Part shown: piece after piece, positions 12,658-24,323 of the stretch
Layout of the letters: every line of letters starts with the position of its first letter
Numbering within the stretch: the first letter of the stretch is position 1
DNA from: Turnera subulata
Lineage: Eukaryota > Streptophyta > Magnoliopsida > Malpighiales > Passifloraceae
Assembly: GCA_028386065.3 (NCBI GenBank)
Contig: JAKUCV010004446.1
Location: 25,867 to 89,866, forward strand
DNA length: 64,000 nucleotides
Reading direction: 5' to 3'
Program-made: the position numbers and the translations under genes
The notes under the pieces: model-generated
The model's input: the letters and a program-made list of their open reading frames with translations, nothing else
Database searches by the model: none
Told to the model about the DNA's origin: nothing

Positions 12658-14160
12658 TGTTAGTTATATGCCCAAAAGCCAATCTATGGATGATTGTAGT
12701 CATGTATATACTTTGAGGTTATTCCAATAAATATGATTATGAGATAATTTCTTGCACATATTTATAACCCTAGATTATATTTGATATATTCTTAAATGTC
12801 CCTAGTCGATTATTATTATGGATGGGTTGTAATAATAAATTAAGACTAGCGTATGTTGAGAATTGCATATGTGATATGAATTCTACATACGAGTACAAGT
12901 TAGAGAACTTGTGGACTGGACCGACCCACATAAGAACCCTACATGGAATGTTATATGTATGTCATTAGTGGTTCTTATAGATGTATTGTCCTCCGACGTG
13001 AGATCGTCAAGGTACCCAACATATGAATCATGTACTTTGATATTATTCCTAGTCACCCGTAACTGGGTGGACGTAAGGGTAATCATTGGGTATATGATGA
13101 GTATGTAGTGGGTTTTGATTGATCAAGAGGGGATTCGTCTTACCCATATAACGGGTATATTATCGTATGGTTTCTTGATAGAGTTGAACTGTTAGATGCA
13201 TGGCCATGCTCGGATTAGGTGATATGGTGATATCACGGGTATCCGTTTTACACAGTTAACTCGGGGATCAAGAAACATAGATTAAACATATACGAGATTG
13301 ACATATTCCATGTCTCGTGTTTGATCTTGATAATGGGACGAAGGGACGATGACATATTCCGAGGCATAGAGAATCAGTACTGATCTTGTCGTTCGGGTAG
13401 CAATGACGTGTTGCTAGACGCCGCTCTTTGTTTATAATTGTAAAATGGGATTTTACAATTATTGTCGGACGTTACAAGTGCCTACAGTGTCACACACACA
13501 GAACCGTTGATTCGAGTAGGTGGTTTAACCGTGGTTGGACCATGGTTGGACCGGGTGTGGTTGGACCATGGTTGAACCAGGGTCGTTTTGGGACAATAAT
13601 TAACAGAATTATTGACCTGAGTTAGTGGCTTAATGAGTGTTTGTGTCTGATTGTGTGATTAGTGGAAGCATGATGATGAGAGGTCATTGTCATGGGCCAT
13701 TAATGTTGGCCATTTGCTTGCACTAATTGAGGGGATTAGTGGAGTGTTTAGTGATCAGATCATAACTCTCTCTTCTACCTCTTACCACGTTTGGCAGCAC
13801 CCAAAAACACTCTCTGAACTTCTCTACTTCTTTGTGAAAGAAGCAAAAGCACAAGCACCCCAAAAAACACACTTGATCCCGTAAACTGTTGCTAGCACAT
13901 CGGTTCGGGTGAGCTCGGAAGTTGGATCGTGTGACGATTGCAGCTTGATCACGGTTCGTGTGGATACCGTAGAGGAGCCAGGCCGTTGTCTTGCTCTTGC
14001 TGATTCCATCCAGCAATTAGGTGAAAGATCCTAATACTACAGGTATGTAAAATTATTATTCGGTCTTGTAGCTTCACATGTGGTTCTAGGCATGTTTCCG
14101 ATCTTTCCGCTGCTTGTTGTGCATATTATAAATGTCATAATAGCTCTAGGGAAACTTACA
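12658..14160 (+). mobile_element. Solo LTR of an Angela-like Ty1/copia element
   Basis: It starts TGTTAGTTATATGCCC and ends AAACTTACA. It is flanked by AGCTC at 12653-12657 and 14161-14165, a perfect 5-bp target duplication. The LTR at 59929-61410 is the same family in the opposite orientation, with matching ends. No internal sequence is present, so it is the product of LTR-LTR recombination. It interrupts the integrase/chromodomain reading frame of the Tekay-like element. Internal open frames (for example 13723-14016) have no support as genes. Confidence 0.93.
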
Positions 14161-14165
14161 AGCTC

Positions 14166-15530
14166 CTCCAGTAAAGACAATCTATAAGCCAGCGGACCAA
14201 TCCGCTCCACGATCTCATAAGGAACGATATAACGAGGGCTTAACTTGCCCTTCCTCCCAAACCGGATAACACCTCTCCAGGGAGCAACACAGAGGAAAAC
14301 TCTATCGCCTACACTGTACTCCATCTCCCGACGATGCTTATCAGCATAGCTCCTCTGTCGGACCTGAGCAGCTCTCATGCACTGCTTGACCACTTCAATC
14401 TGATCCACATTCTCTTGGACAAGATCCGGACCAATCACCTGTCTCAGACCCTCCTCATCCCAACAGATCGGACTACGGCACTTCCGCCCATACAAAGCCT
14501 CATAAGGCGCCATACCGATACTGGAGTGATAACCGTTGTTATAAGCAAACTCAACCAACGGTAATGTCTCATCCCAAGAACCACTGAAGTTGAGCACACA
14601 GGCCCTAAGCATATCCTCCAAAGTCTGAATGGTCCTCTCCGACTGTCCATCTGTCTGCGGATGAAAAGCTGTACTGAAATTCAGCTTAGTACCCAAAGCT
14701 AACTGCAAACTCTTCCAGAAGTGGGATGTGAACCTCGGATCCCTATCCGACACAATGGATAGAGGAACTCCATGTAATCTGACAACACCCGAGATATACA
14801 ATCTTGCCAGCTTATCCATCGTATCCGTCTGCTGGATAGGTAGGAAGTGAGCTGACTTAGTCAACCTGTCGATAATGACCCAGATGGCGTCATGCCGACC
14901 CCGGGTCCTCGGTAACCCAATCACAAAATCCATAGTGATGTGCTCCCACTTCCACTGTGGAATAGTCAAAGATCTCATCTTGCCGGCAGGAGCCTGATGC
15001 TCGACTTTTACCTGCTGACAAGTCATGCAACACGCCACAAACTCCGCAACATCCTTCTTCATCTCAGGCCACCAATAGTGACTCTTTAGATTCAGGTACA
15101 TCTTTGTGCTACCCGGATGCATGGCATAAGGTGCGTTGTGCGCCTCATCCATAATCCACCTCCTCAGGTCATCCACGTCCGGAACACAAAGACGATCACC
15201 CGTCATCAAAGCTCCATCCTCCTGGATGTAAAAACTAGAACTCTCTCCATCGAGAGCTTTATCTCGCAACTCCGCTAGATGAGGGTCACCGAACTACAAC
15301 TCCATAATTTTATCCCGCAAGGTCGGTCGGATGCTCAAACTTGACAACAACGACCCAGTAACATCCACCTCCAACTGTGCATCCAACGACCTCAGCTCCA
15401 CCAAGGAAGGAAAAGCATAAGAAACCGAGTCCTCATCTGCAAAAGCCACCCTCTTCCGACTCAGTGCATCTGCAACAACATTGGCCTTGCCTGGATGGTA
15501 CTCGATAGTACAATCATAATCCTTCAGAAG
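14166..15530 (-). pseudogene. Integrase of the Tekay-like element
   Basis: An open stretch at about 14166-15287 encodes the HHCC zinc domain (HPGSTKMYLNLKSHYWWP, then CMTCQQVK), the DDE core (MDFVIGLP, VSDRDPRFTS, and the Glu in DGQSERTIQTLEDML) and the start of the C-terminal domain (VGDRVFL, GKLSPRYIVPYEI). Upstream, the RNase H-integrase linker (ANVVADALSRK) is readable but interrupted by a TAG near 15293 where the family has a sense codon. Integrase would insert the cDNA; this copy is inactive because of the stop and the LTR insertion at its 3' end. Confidence 0.88.
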
Positions 15531-16693
15531 CTCATTTCAGCATCTTTGCCTCACATTAAGCTCCCTTTGGGTCATGATGTACTTCAAACTCTTGTGATTT
15601 GTGAAAATCTGACACTTCTCACCGTACAGATGGTGTCTCCAGATTTTTAAAGCAAAGACCACAGCAGCCAACTCCAGATCATGGGTCGGATAGTTCCTCT
15701 CGTGAGTTCTCAACTGCCTGGAGGCATAAACAATCACTCGACCCTCCTGCATCAAAACACATCCCAAGCCCAAACCAGAAGCATCACTGCACACCGTATA
15801 CTCAACTCTGGGTCTCGGAATGGTCAAAACCGGTGCAGAAGTCAACCGACTCTTCAACTCCTCAAAACTCTTCTGACAACGATCATCCCAAGCAAAGGGA
15901 CAGTCTTTCCTCAACAGCTTTGTCATGGGAGTCGCTATCAAGGAAAAACCCTCAATGAACCTTCGGTAGTAACCAGCAAGTCCAAGGAAACTTCGTATCT
16001 CAGGTACATTCTTCGGTGGCTCCCAATCCATGACTGCCTTAATCTTGGTCGTGTCCACTTTAATGCCCTCACCGGACACAATATGCCTAAGAAACGTGAC
16101 CTCATCCAACCAAAACTCACACTTGCTATGCTTGGCATAGAGCTGTTCTTCTCTCAACCTCTGCAAAACTTGTCTCAAGTGGTCCTCATGTTCGGCCTTA
16201 CTACTCGAGTAGACCAGAATATCATTGATGAACACTACCACAAACCGGTCCAGAAATTCCTGGAAGACCTGTTGCATCATACACATGAACACTGCCGGTG
16301 CATTTGTCAGCCCAAATGGAACAACCACAAACTCATAATGACCATACCGAGTGCGGAATGCTGTCTTTGGTATGTCTTGCTCTGCAATCCGAACCTGATG
16401 GTAACCAGATCGCAAGTCAATCTTCGGGAATACAGATGCACCCTGCAACTGATCGAACAAGTCATCGATCCTAGGCAAAGGATACTTGTTCTTCACAGTC
16501 ACCTTGTTCAACTGTCTATAGTCCACACACATCCGCATACTGCCATCCTTCTTCTTCACAAACAGGACCGGGGCACCCCAAGGTGAGATGCTCGGTCTAA
16601 TGAAACCCTTATCCAACAACTCCTCCAATTGTTTCATCAACTCCTGAAGTTCTGTCGGAGCCATTCTATAGGGCGGTATAAAAATAGGTTCAA
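15531..16693 (-). pseudogene. Reverse transcriptase-RNase H of the Tekay-like element
   Basis: The frame runs from the insertion point at 16693 to a TGA near 15537. RT motifs are clear: [28 protein letters not shown], then [21 protein letters not shown] and PFGLTNAP. The catalytic motif reads FINDILVYS where the family has two Asp, so the first catalytic Asp is replaced by Asn. RNase H follows ([15 protein letters not shown], then FTNHKSLKY, where the usual DHKSL Asp is also Asn). The terminal TGA falls where a Trp is conserved. These changes fit G-to-A decay. This enzyme would copy element RNA into cDNA. Confidence 0.9.
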
Positions 16694-16698
16694 CTCCC

Positions 16699-18337
16699 TA
16701 TTAGAACAATAGCCCTAAGCTAGAGGGGGGGTGAATAGCGTTTATCGGATTAAAACGAAATAAGCAGGAAATAAATGCGGAATTAAAAAGATTTAAGGAC
16801 ACAAGCAATTTATCCTGGTTCACACACACACTACTTGTGTGGCTAATCCAGTCCTTCAAGAGACTCTCTTAAAGATTCCACTATCTACGTTAAGCTTCCG
16901 GGTGCTTAACAAACCGTTTACAACCTAGGAATTCTAATCACAAGAATCCTAAACCTGAGAGTTCAAGTCACATGAACCTCAGCACTCTTGCTTGAAGATA
17001 CCTCACTTCAAGACTTCTCACACAAGAAGATATACCCTCTTCCTATGAATCTCAACAAGGGAACTAACCTCGCTTAAAGTGTATGAATACACAATTCAAT
17101 CACTCAAACAAAGAACTCTCTCAAAGAGCAGATATGAGTATACAAGTAAAGCTCTAAAAGGCAACTCTCAAATCCTCAATAGGATATTGGCTCAATTAAA
17201 ATTTGGATGAATGTGTGAAATGAATACTTGAATGTAGAGAGTTGATTAGTAGTGAATCAGAGCTGAAAATGCTTAATTTGTAGCTCTGAAAAGTCATGGA
17301 GCCGTTTGAAATCCACCCAAGAAAAAGCTTTTAACAAAACATAGTGGGTGCTAAAAGTTGTCAGCAATAACGGCCATAACATCGATGTTTAAACTCTCAA
17401 CATCGATGTTTTGTTCAGTAAATTTGAATTTTTGGACTAACGGTAACTAAAACATCGATGTTCTTAAACCCAGATGTTATTTTGATTCTGAGTAAAACCC
17501 ATTAAATCATCATGTGAGGAACATCGATGTTTTATAACCCAACATCGATGTTATTTTGCTTCTGTGAAAGTGAGATGAAACCTGATTCTTGAAGAACATC
17601 GATGTTTAATTCACAACATCGATGTTATTTTGCTTCTGTGAAAAACGATTAAAGCTGACCATTGAAGAACATCGATGTTATGAAATCCAACATCGATGTT
17701 TTTCTTATGTAAAGGATATTTTCAAATGCAACGGTCATGAGAACATCGATGTTTAGGAATTCAACATCGATGTTCTGAATCTTCTGCCAATTTTTGGAAA
17801 ATTTTTTGAAGGCAGGAACATCGATGTTTCGATGGCAACATCGATGTTATTTTGGCTCGGCAAAAACAAATTAAAACTGACCATTATGGAACATCGATGT
17901 TATGACTAATTTTAAACGCAACGGTCACTAGAACATCGATGTTTAGGATTCCAACATCGATGTTATTAGCCTACTGCCTGTTTTGGAAATTTGTTGGAAG
18001 GCAGAACATCAATGTTTTAAAACATAACATCGATGTTATTGACACAGAAAAACAGTTTAATGTTTGAAATATGTTTAAGTGATGCATGAGCAAATTTCAT
18101 CTTATTTTGAGCCAATGTCCTAGAAGAGTTGAGTGTTATACCTTGTACAATTTATGAATCTAACTCTTCTTTATTGGCTCTTTAATTCTTGTGCTCATTC
18201 ACTTTCATCCTTTGCTCTTGAGTGGTTTCTTTGACTTGAGGATTGATTTGCCTTCATTTCAATTCATTTTTTTTTGCTTCCTGAATAGTTTGTCAATATC
18301 AAAACCTATAAGAAGCAAGGAGGCATTAGTTCCAACA
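16699..18337 (-). repeat. 3' LTR of the non-autonomous SIRE-like element
   Basis: On the minus strand it starts TGTTGGAACTAATGCC (18337) and ends at 16699, with the final TG/CA changed to TA on the plus strand. It is very similar to 24324-25988, with a short deletion near 17900 (one palindrome lost) and another near 17470. Repeats occupy about 17378-18037. Confidence 0.92.
17378..18037. repeat. Array of paired AACATCGATGTT palindromes in the 3' LTR
   Basis: Exact 12-mers start at 17378, 17399, 17451, 17520, 17541, 17595, 17615, 17668, 17689, 17742, 17763, 17817, 17837, 17890, 17932, 17953 and 18026, with a degenerate copy near 18005. Within a pair the start-to-start distance is 20-21 bp. Successive pairs are mostly 69-75 bp apart. 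Spacers share only part of their sequence. Confidence 0.95.
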
Positions 18338-18626
18338 ATTTCCCTCTTTTTGATAATGACAAACAATGAAAGTATATGCCAAGAGTTAGTATATGCCAAG
18401 TTGTATAGTTTTCAAAGTGGGATGTATAGATTTCAAAGTGGGATGAATTCCCCCTAACTTGATGATGCATATATTTATTCTTCCCCCTTAAAGTATGACT
18501 TATGATTCCCATGACTTCCCCCTAACTTGATGATGCATATATTTATTCTTCCCCCTTGAAGTATGACTTATGATTCCCCCTGAGTTCATGAATATACTTT
18601 TCTGTGATTGCTTCCCCCTTTTGTCA
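18338..18626 (-). other. Reiterated polypurine-like tracts before the 3' LTR
   Basis: The minus strand carries about seven GGGGGA/AGGGGGAA-type tracts in about 290 bp (plus strand TTCCCCCT near 18449, 18481, 18517, 18549, 18575 and 18611, and TTTCCCTCTTTTT at 18340). A unit of about 64 bp is duplicated (18449-18512 and 18513-18576). The tract touching the LTR is the presumed functional polypurine tract; the others are copies. Confidence 0.7.
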
Positions 18627-19910
18627 TTAGCAAAAAGAAATGGCAAAAGCAAAGGTTGATTGAATTGAAAAACAAAGCATAAAACATAAACATAAGTTCC
18701 CATCATCGTCCTCATCCTCATCATCGGCAGCCTCTTCCTCATCATCTTCCTCCTCTACCTCCATTGGGTCATAATCTTCATCATCATCATCATCATCATC
18801 ATCACCTTCAAAGTTGAAACCTTGGAAGGTTGTGTGATATGGTGGAGGATCATAGTTGACATGGGCAAAATAGGCACGCAGATCATGTCCATGCCTTTGT
18901 ACCTCCAAGTCAATTCTATCAATGGACCGTCCTAAGCTACGGAGAGTGGCGGCGATGGAGTCAAGTGTAGCGGCAGGAGCTGGAGGAGTGGGTGCTGGAA
19001 GAGCTAGTAGTGGAGGAACTTCTTCTTGTGCAGGCCTCGGGGCTTCCTCGGATGGGTTCGTGTGAAAAGTGGCATCGTTAATTGCCCAAAGCTTGGTGTG
19101 AGGAGTTTGAGTTCCGTCAAAGGGAGTCAGTCTTGCACTCAAACAAATATCCACAACCAGAAAGGGGTAGGGAAGAGGATGGTTGTTGGAAGTGTGCTCG
19201 GCCATGTGCTGGAGCACAAAGCGTGCCCAATTGATTGGAGCTCTGTGAATAATGGCGTGCAGAACTTTTTCGTCCTCAATCGTGAAGTTGGTGTGATTAC
19301 TAGCTCTGGGTTTGATCACTCGAGTAAGCAAATAGAAAAGCACTCTGTACTCCGGGTTGATTGAGTGAATAGTTGGTCGATTGGAGCGATTACGGCGCAC
19401 TTCAGTGAAGCCGAGATCAGACAACAGCTGGGTTTCATGGAGAGTAAGGAAATGATCACCTCCATAAGTGACGATGTCATCGCCTTGGACAGGTAGGCCT
19501 GCAATCTGTCCGAACTGCTCCAATGTCACCTGAAAGCGTCTCCCATTGATGCTGGCAGAGAGGACATCACCGTCACGGTGAAGGGTTATGTAGAAGGCGC
19601 GGATGAAGTCCGGATTGAAATGATATTGCTTCCGCGTCACAAAGTCCCTGAGACAAGATTCCCGTAAGTGACGTTCAGGGATAGCAAATTGCTTCTTCTG
19701 TGGGTAATCTTCTGGAAGATACCGAGGAGAAGCGATGGCTCGAGTTGCGTAGAAGGATTTTTAGTGTGTAAGCTCATCTTTGGAACTAAACCAAATTTCT
19801 GAATTGGGCACAGAGTATTTGTGAGGAGCACTTGAGGATCCACCCTTTTTCTTGGTTTGATGTTCATGAGCAACTTGTTTGCCCTTAGAACGACGTTTGT
19901 CACCAGCCAT
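18627..19910 (-). pseudogene. Post-pol accessory ORF (plant transposon protein-like), one internal stop
   Basis: The start at ATG 19910 (MAGDKRRSKGKQ) is preferred because a TATA box and a CT-rich leader precede it. The frame stays open apart from one TAA at 19761-19763 and ends near 18627. It has a basic N-terminus, then a globular region with GRRFQVTLEQFGQIAGLP and YRVLFYLLTRVIKPRASNH, then a Pro/Ala-rich linker, a short helical region, and a strongly acidic tail encoded by a (CAT)n-type repeat at 18780-18804. It is related in order and motifs to the accessory ORFs at 4443 and 43805-46009. Function unknown; its position matches env-like genes of SIRE elements. Confidence 0.75.
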
Positions 19911-20023
19911 TATAGAAGGAAGAAATGAAAGGAAATTTGTTGTTTGTGTTTGTAAAGGGATGAATGGAGATGGTAATGATTGTTCAGAAGTTTACAGAGT
20001 GAGGAGTAAAAAGAGAAGCATGG

Positions 20024-20031
20024 TTTATATA
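20024..20031 (-). promoter_or_regulatory. TATA box upstream of the accessory ORF
   Basis: TATATAAA on the minus strand is followed by a CT-rich leader and the ATG at 19910, about 115 bp downstream. The arrangement is the same as at 4286, 41518 and 48129. Promoter activity is inferred. Confidence 0.5.
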
Positions 20032-20108
20032 GTAAGGCTCAGAAAAGTAGCCGTTGGGTAGTCGTTGCAATGCTCCAACGGCTATATTTTTTTGAAAAAT
20101 ATCTGTTA

Positions 20109-20538
20109 CACATCGATGTTGGCCTATGAAACATCGATGTTTGCTGATGCTTGGTCAGCGAAACATCGATGTTCTGAAAATAACATCGATGTTTTCAACG
20201 GTCGGCCGAAAAACCTGCATAACTCAACGGCTATATTTTTGTACCTGCAACGGTTCAAAAATCGATGTTTTTAGAGGCAACATCGATGTTTTATGTACTC
20301 TGCCGAATTCCATGTTTAATCAAAATGGTCAAACATCAATGAGTTTTGAAGACTTACCTGAACATCGATGTTGTGATACTCAACATCGATGTTATTACAT
20401 TTTGATTGATGGCTTGATTGTTCTCTAGATGAAACATGATTATTCTCTTGATTAAACATCGATGTTGGCCTTTGAACATCGATGTTTTCCGGCCACTGGT
20501 CCAATTGCTTCAATCTGAATTGTTCAAACATCGATGTT
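20109..20538. repeat. Internal array of paired AACATCGATGTT palindromes (upstream of the accessory ORF)
   Basis: Pairs start at 20109/20130, 20162/20182, 20258/20279, 20361/20382 and 20455/20475, plus a single copy at 20527. Within-pair distance is 20-21 bp, as in the LTRs. Flanking sequence is mostly unlike the LTR arrays, so this is not just a displaced LTR piece. Confidence 0.92.
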
Positions 20539-21244
20539 GTTGGTTTACCAAATTTTTGTTCCCCCTGTCTTTTGGCCTTAGTGAGGGGTCCCTACCAAAC
20601 ATAGTTAGACGAGCCTCGGGTCCTCAAGTTAGCAAAGATAATACACTATTTTTAGTAAGATAAAACATGTGTGACAATTTTAAGATTAGTAAGATGGCCT
20701 CTACCTCCAAGAATTATTTTCTTGGATTTCTATCATCCCGGAATGAGGAGGTATCTCCTTGTTGTAAGTATACCGGGCTCGAGAAAATGTCTTGTCAGTT
20801 GGACTTTGGTTGCCTCTGATGCCCAACTAATCAGACAGTAAATCCCCGTGATGAATCAATAATTAATTCGATGCCAAGATTTTCAAAAAGCAGATGCTTG
20901 ATTATCTGAAAAATTGGAGGTTAGTAATAAATGAATTGGCAAAGTTAGCCTGTAATAAAAGCATGAATAGAGACATCAAAGGAAGGAGCCAGAGTTCACA
21001 AATAATGCATGATCGACATGACTCAGAAACGTATAAACAATTGCATCCCGAATTTAATTAAAGGTAAGACGGGTATTGGTGTGTGCTGTGGCAATAATTT
21101 CAAAGGAAGTAATCTTTGGACGAAACACAAACAATTTGCCCCTAAGTGTAGAGTAGTCAGCCTTTTCCATTTACCGAATACCCTTTTGTAGTTTTCCGGC
21201 AATAGGTGCGGTTCAGGCTATGAAACAGTGATAAACAAATTTGC
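20539..21244. other. Unassigned stretch, possible upstream region of the antisense unit
   Basis: About 700 bp without palindromes, gene or recognised repeat. Composition differs from the flanking arrays. It could be the promoter-proximal region carried with the plus-strand unit that starts at the TATA box at 21245. Confidence 0.35.
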
Positions 21245-21251
21245 TATAAAA
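21245..21251 (+). promoter_or_regulatory. TATA box of the antisense gene-like unit
   Basis: TATAAAA lies 97 bp upstream of the ATG at 21348, with a purine-rich leader between them. Orientation is opposite to the host retrotransposon. Confidence 0.5.
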
Positions 21252-21347
21252 GGCAAGGCCTTGATTAGTCAATAATTAAAAGTGTAGAGATAAAGAAAGA
21301 AAACATTTCTGACTAAAGAGAGAAAATACAAAACCTCAATAACAAGA

Positions 21348-22031
21348 ATGCCTGCCCCATCCTCCGTTTTCTTTGTAGAGGGGGCCTCCTTAGGTAGGAG
21401 AAATTGGTTGGCCTACAGCATCATAAATGAGCACCAAGGGCCATTGCTAGAGGAACTAGCAAGGATTCCTCGTCTTGTCTTCGTAGACGAGATTTATTCG
21501 TCCTGATTCTTCGTCACCCCTATGGAAGAGATAATCTTCCTGGAACATCAACATTCCCTGCGAACTTCTTACTATGGTACGGCTAATTCCACAATGTTCT
21601 TCATTTCTGACAGGTTTCAGGAGTTTCGGTTGGAACCAACCTTCCAGATTTTGAACGAGAGCAGTCATTACCAGATTACAATGACAGCTCAGAGCGTTCC
21701 ACGAGTAGCTGGAGTAGCACCCACTTGGCCAAAGGTTCGCCTTTTGGTGTGGAACTGTAGGGGTATCACAGCACGTTCCCAAGATTTTGTTCGAACCCTA
21801 TGAGACCTGAAGAACCAATACAAACCGAATATGGTTCTGCTTACCGAGACTCAATGGCAGCAAGCTGGAGACCACGGAGCTATCCCACTTCGCTTTCCAC
21901 CAACAAATCGGTTCGAACTTCCTGGTCAGAACAACTGGGGTGGAATGTGGTTTGCTTGGAGTCATAGCATTGGTGTGAACATAGTTAATACTCCTACTAG
22001 CTTTACTATCACAGCTGTTCCAAATCGTTAG
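21348..22031 (+). pseudogene. Endonuclease-like (EEP superfamily) ORF antisense to the copia element
   Basis: One frame runs from ATG 21348 to the stop at 22029, broken only by TGA at 21513 and 21801; both fit CGA-to-TGA changes. Residues 1 to about 125 match nothing I recognise. From about residue 126, VRLLVWNCRGITARSQDF and then NMVLLTETQ match the start of endonuclease/exonuclease/phosphatase domains as in LINE ORF2, including the catalytic Asn (WNCRG) and Glu (TET). The domain is cut off after about 95 residues, well short of a complete endonuclease. A LINE 5' fragment is possible but LINE copies usually keep the 3' end. A captured gene is the alternative. Confidence 0.6.
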
Positions 22032-22199
22032 GAGCACATTGTAATAAGACTGTTTAGTTTTTAGCATATGAAATGTTATGAGATAGTGTGAGCGTGTAAT
22101 ATGTTTTATGCAAGTGTGTCTTTGTAAAATATGTAATCAAGTATGATTGTAACATAGAGTGTATGTAAGAGTCATTGTATCGTGTGATTGTAAGATATC

Positions 22200-22205
22200 A
22201 ATAAA
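22200..22205 (+). terminator. Polyadenylation signal AATAAA of the antisense unit
   Basis: AATAAA follows about 170 bp of T/G-rich sequence after the stop codon, as in a plant 3' UTR. Together with the TATA box and ORF it completes a gene-like unit. Inferred from sequence only. Confidence 0.45.
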
Positions 22206-22439
22206 AGTGTTTATGTTTTCAGCATGTGTATGACATAAAATTCTTCCATGTGAATGTTCATCAATCAAGCTAGTGCTTCTCAATTTGATCAATTGTGCAC
22301 TAACTACTAGCTTAGCTTAAATTGAGAGAAATCTGAATATTCTTCCTGAGACATTTAGTTATGAACATGCTACCTAAAGTTCTTAACTTAAATAAGAGAA
22401 TTAACTTATTTCTAAGCTGTGAAAATGCAACAAAGGCAG

Positions 22440-22751
22440 AACATCGATGTTCAAGAATGAGATATCGATGTTTTTGACTACTAGACAGAAATTTTAAACA
22501 GCTTGGAATGAATAACATCGATGTGTAGAAAACGAACATCGACGTTTAAAGACTACTGGAAAATTAAAGTTCATACCGAACATCGATGTTTGATACAAAA
22601 CATCGATGTGCATGCTCGATTTGTGGCTTGGCAGCTCTCATGGGAACATCGATGTTTACTATACAACATCGATGTTTTTCAGCTACTGGTTGAAAATCAG
22701 GTGAGCTGAAAAACTTTGAACATCGATGTTACACAAGTGAACATTAATGTT
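22440..22751. repeat. Second internal array of paired palindromes
   Basis: Pairs start at 22440/22461, 22514/22535, 22579/22599, 22645/22665 and 22719/22740, several with one or two substitutions. Successive pairs are 65-74 bp apart. It lies between the antisense unit and the end of gag. The 230 bp before it (22206-22439) show nothing I can assign. Confidence 0.92.
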
Positions 22752-22923
22752 TTTATCTACTGGTCCAGTTTTTGCAACAACACTCCTCCTTGCATTTTTA
22801 CAAGAATTGAACAAATATCGCCACTTTTAAGAACTTGGATGCTTCTTTGGTCATTTGCGTGGAGCATCCGCAATCAAGGTACCAAAGTACACTTGATGGC
22901 TTCAAGCATACCTGCAAAAAAAA

Positions 22924-24267
22924 TCAAAGGGATTTTGGTACCCAAATCTTTTTGGGTCCTTGATGGTTAGAAACATGCTGATTATAGACCTTATCTTGTG
23001 CCCAATGTCTATGCCTAGTAAAACATACCGGGGCAATGTGACCTATTCTGTTACAATAGTGGCAAATGACATTTGGATTGTGCATCCTTCTAGGTTGATA
23101 GTAATTACCATTTTGATTATGTCTATGCATTCTAGTAAACTTGTTTTCCCTAAATTGAGTCATATGTTTCCTAGGTTTAGTATAATGAGAACTTCCGTTT
23201 TTAGCACTGTGTACATGTGGTCTTGCATCATTAGCATTGGATCTAACATTGTAGGCATACAATTTAGCATAGTGAGCTCTTCCACTACTTGTATTTGATC
23301 TTGCATTTTGAGCATGTGACCTTCTATGATGAGTATATGATCTTGTGTCATGAACATGTGATCTAGTATGATGAGAAGAAGATTAAACACCATGTTTATG
23401 TGTCTTAGCATTAAGCACAGTAGGTTTGACATCATTTGACACATTAGATGCACCTAATCCTTCTTTCTTTGTTGGACTTCTTTGTTGTCCTAGGAGAAGA
23501 TTAAGACTATCTCTACCATTTGTAAATTTCTCTAATGTTTTCTTCAAATCATCAACTTGATACTTAAGAGATTCATTCTCTTTTCCCAATTCAACACAAG
23601 CACATACATTCGAGGATATCTTCTCATTAAGTTCATTGCAAGACATATTAAGAGCATGCTTTTATTTTTCAAGCTTATCAATCTTACTTGATAACTCTTC
23701 CTTATCATTTGATAATTTCTCATTATCATTTTCTAAGGTTGTAATTTGTTTCTTTAAATTCTTATTGACCTTAGAAACTGAAATGAATTTACTATATACT
23801 TCACTAAATGCATCTTGCAGCTCTTCAAATGTATAATCATCACTCGAATAGGAAGTACTTACCTCTTCCGGAGATTCTTCCTTTGCCATGAAACAAAGGT
23901 TGACAGTCTCATCTTGCTTGTTGTCGGTTTCCTCATAGATGATTCCCAGCATTTCCCACATCTCCTTGGCTGTTGCGCAGCGCGAGATTATTTGATAGTC
24001 ATTTGGATTGACCGCACATTGGAGCATGTGTATTGCCTTGGAGTGGTTTTCGATTCTCTGGATATCATCTTCGTTGTACCCCGCTTCCGTCCTTGTTGGA
24101 ATTTGAACGCAATTCTTTATCACCAGCCAAGCTGCGAAATTACTGGCTTGGATGAAAATTCTCATCCTTTCCTTCCAATATGCATAATTTGTCCCGTCAA
24201 AGAACGGTGCACGGGTAGTGGATTGTCCTTCAGCGATTTCTGTATACAAATAACTAGAAGAAGCCAT
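22924..24267 (-). pseudogene. SIRE-like gag of the non-autonomous copia element
   Basis: It starts at ATG 24267 (MASSSYLYTEIAEGQ), just downstream of the PBS. The N-terminal part (GTNYAYWKERMRIFIQ, then IHMLQCAVNPNDY and TAKEMWEML) is the copia gag of the UBN2 type. A coiled coil rich in Lys/Glu follows (residues about 165-250), then a His/Arg/Ser-rich repetitive segment, a CCHC knuckle (CHYCNRIGHIAPVC) and a terminal KKIWVPK motif typical of SIRE/Maximus gag ends. In-frame stops lie at about 23659 and 23383. No pol sequence follows. Gag would form particles and package RNA. Confidence 0.82.
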
Positions 24268-24309
24268 AGAAAATTTCCTATCAAACGGTTAAGTCTTTCA
24301 GAGAGTTAG

Positions 24310-24321
24310 GCTCCGCTACCA
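24310..24321 (-). promoter_or_regulatory. Primer-binding site of the non-autonomous copia element
   Basis: TGGTAGCGGAGC on the minus strand lies 2 bp inside the 5' LTR. It differs at two positions from the usual initiator-Met PBS TGGTATCAGAGC. The identical 12-mer is found at 27998-28009 and 53550-53561. Confidence 0.75.
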
Positions 24322-24323
24322 AT

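Noticed and set aside
12883..13108. Small ORFs conserved between the two Angela-like LTRs (also at 60960-61203)
   Set aside because: Similarity reflects LTR homology; frames are short, on both strands, and changed by substitutions.
15681..16586. 301-codon plus-strand open frame
   Set aside because: Exactly antisense to the Tekay-like RT/RNase H, whose conserved motifs explain the openness. No motif in the plus-strand translation.
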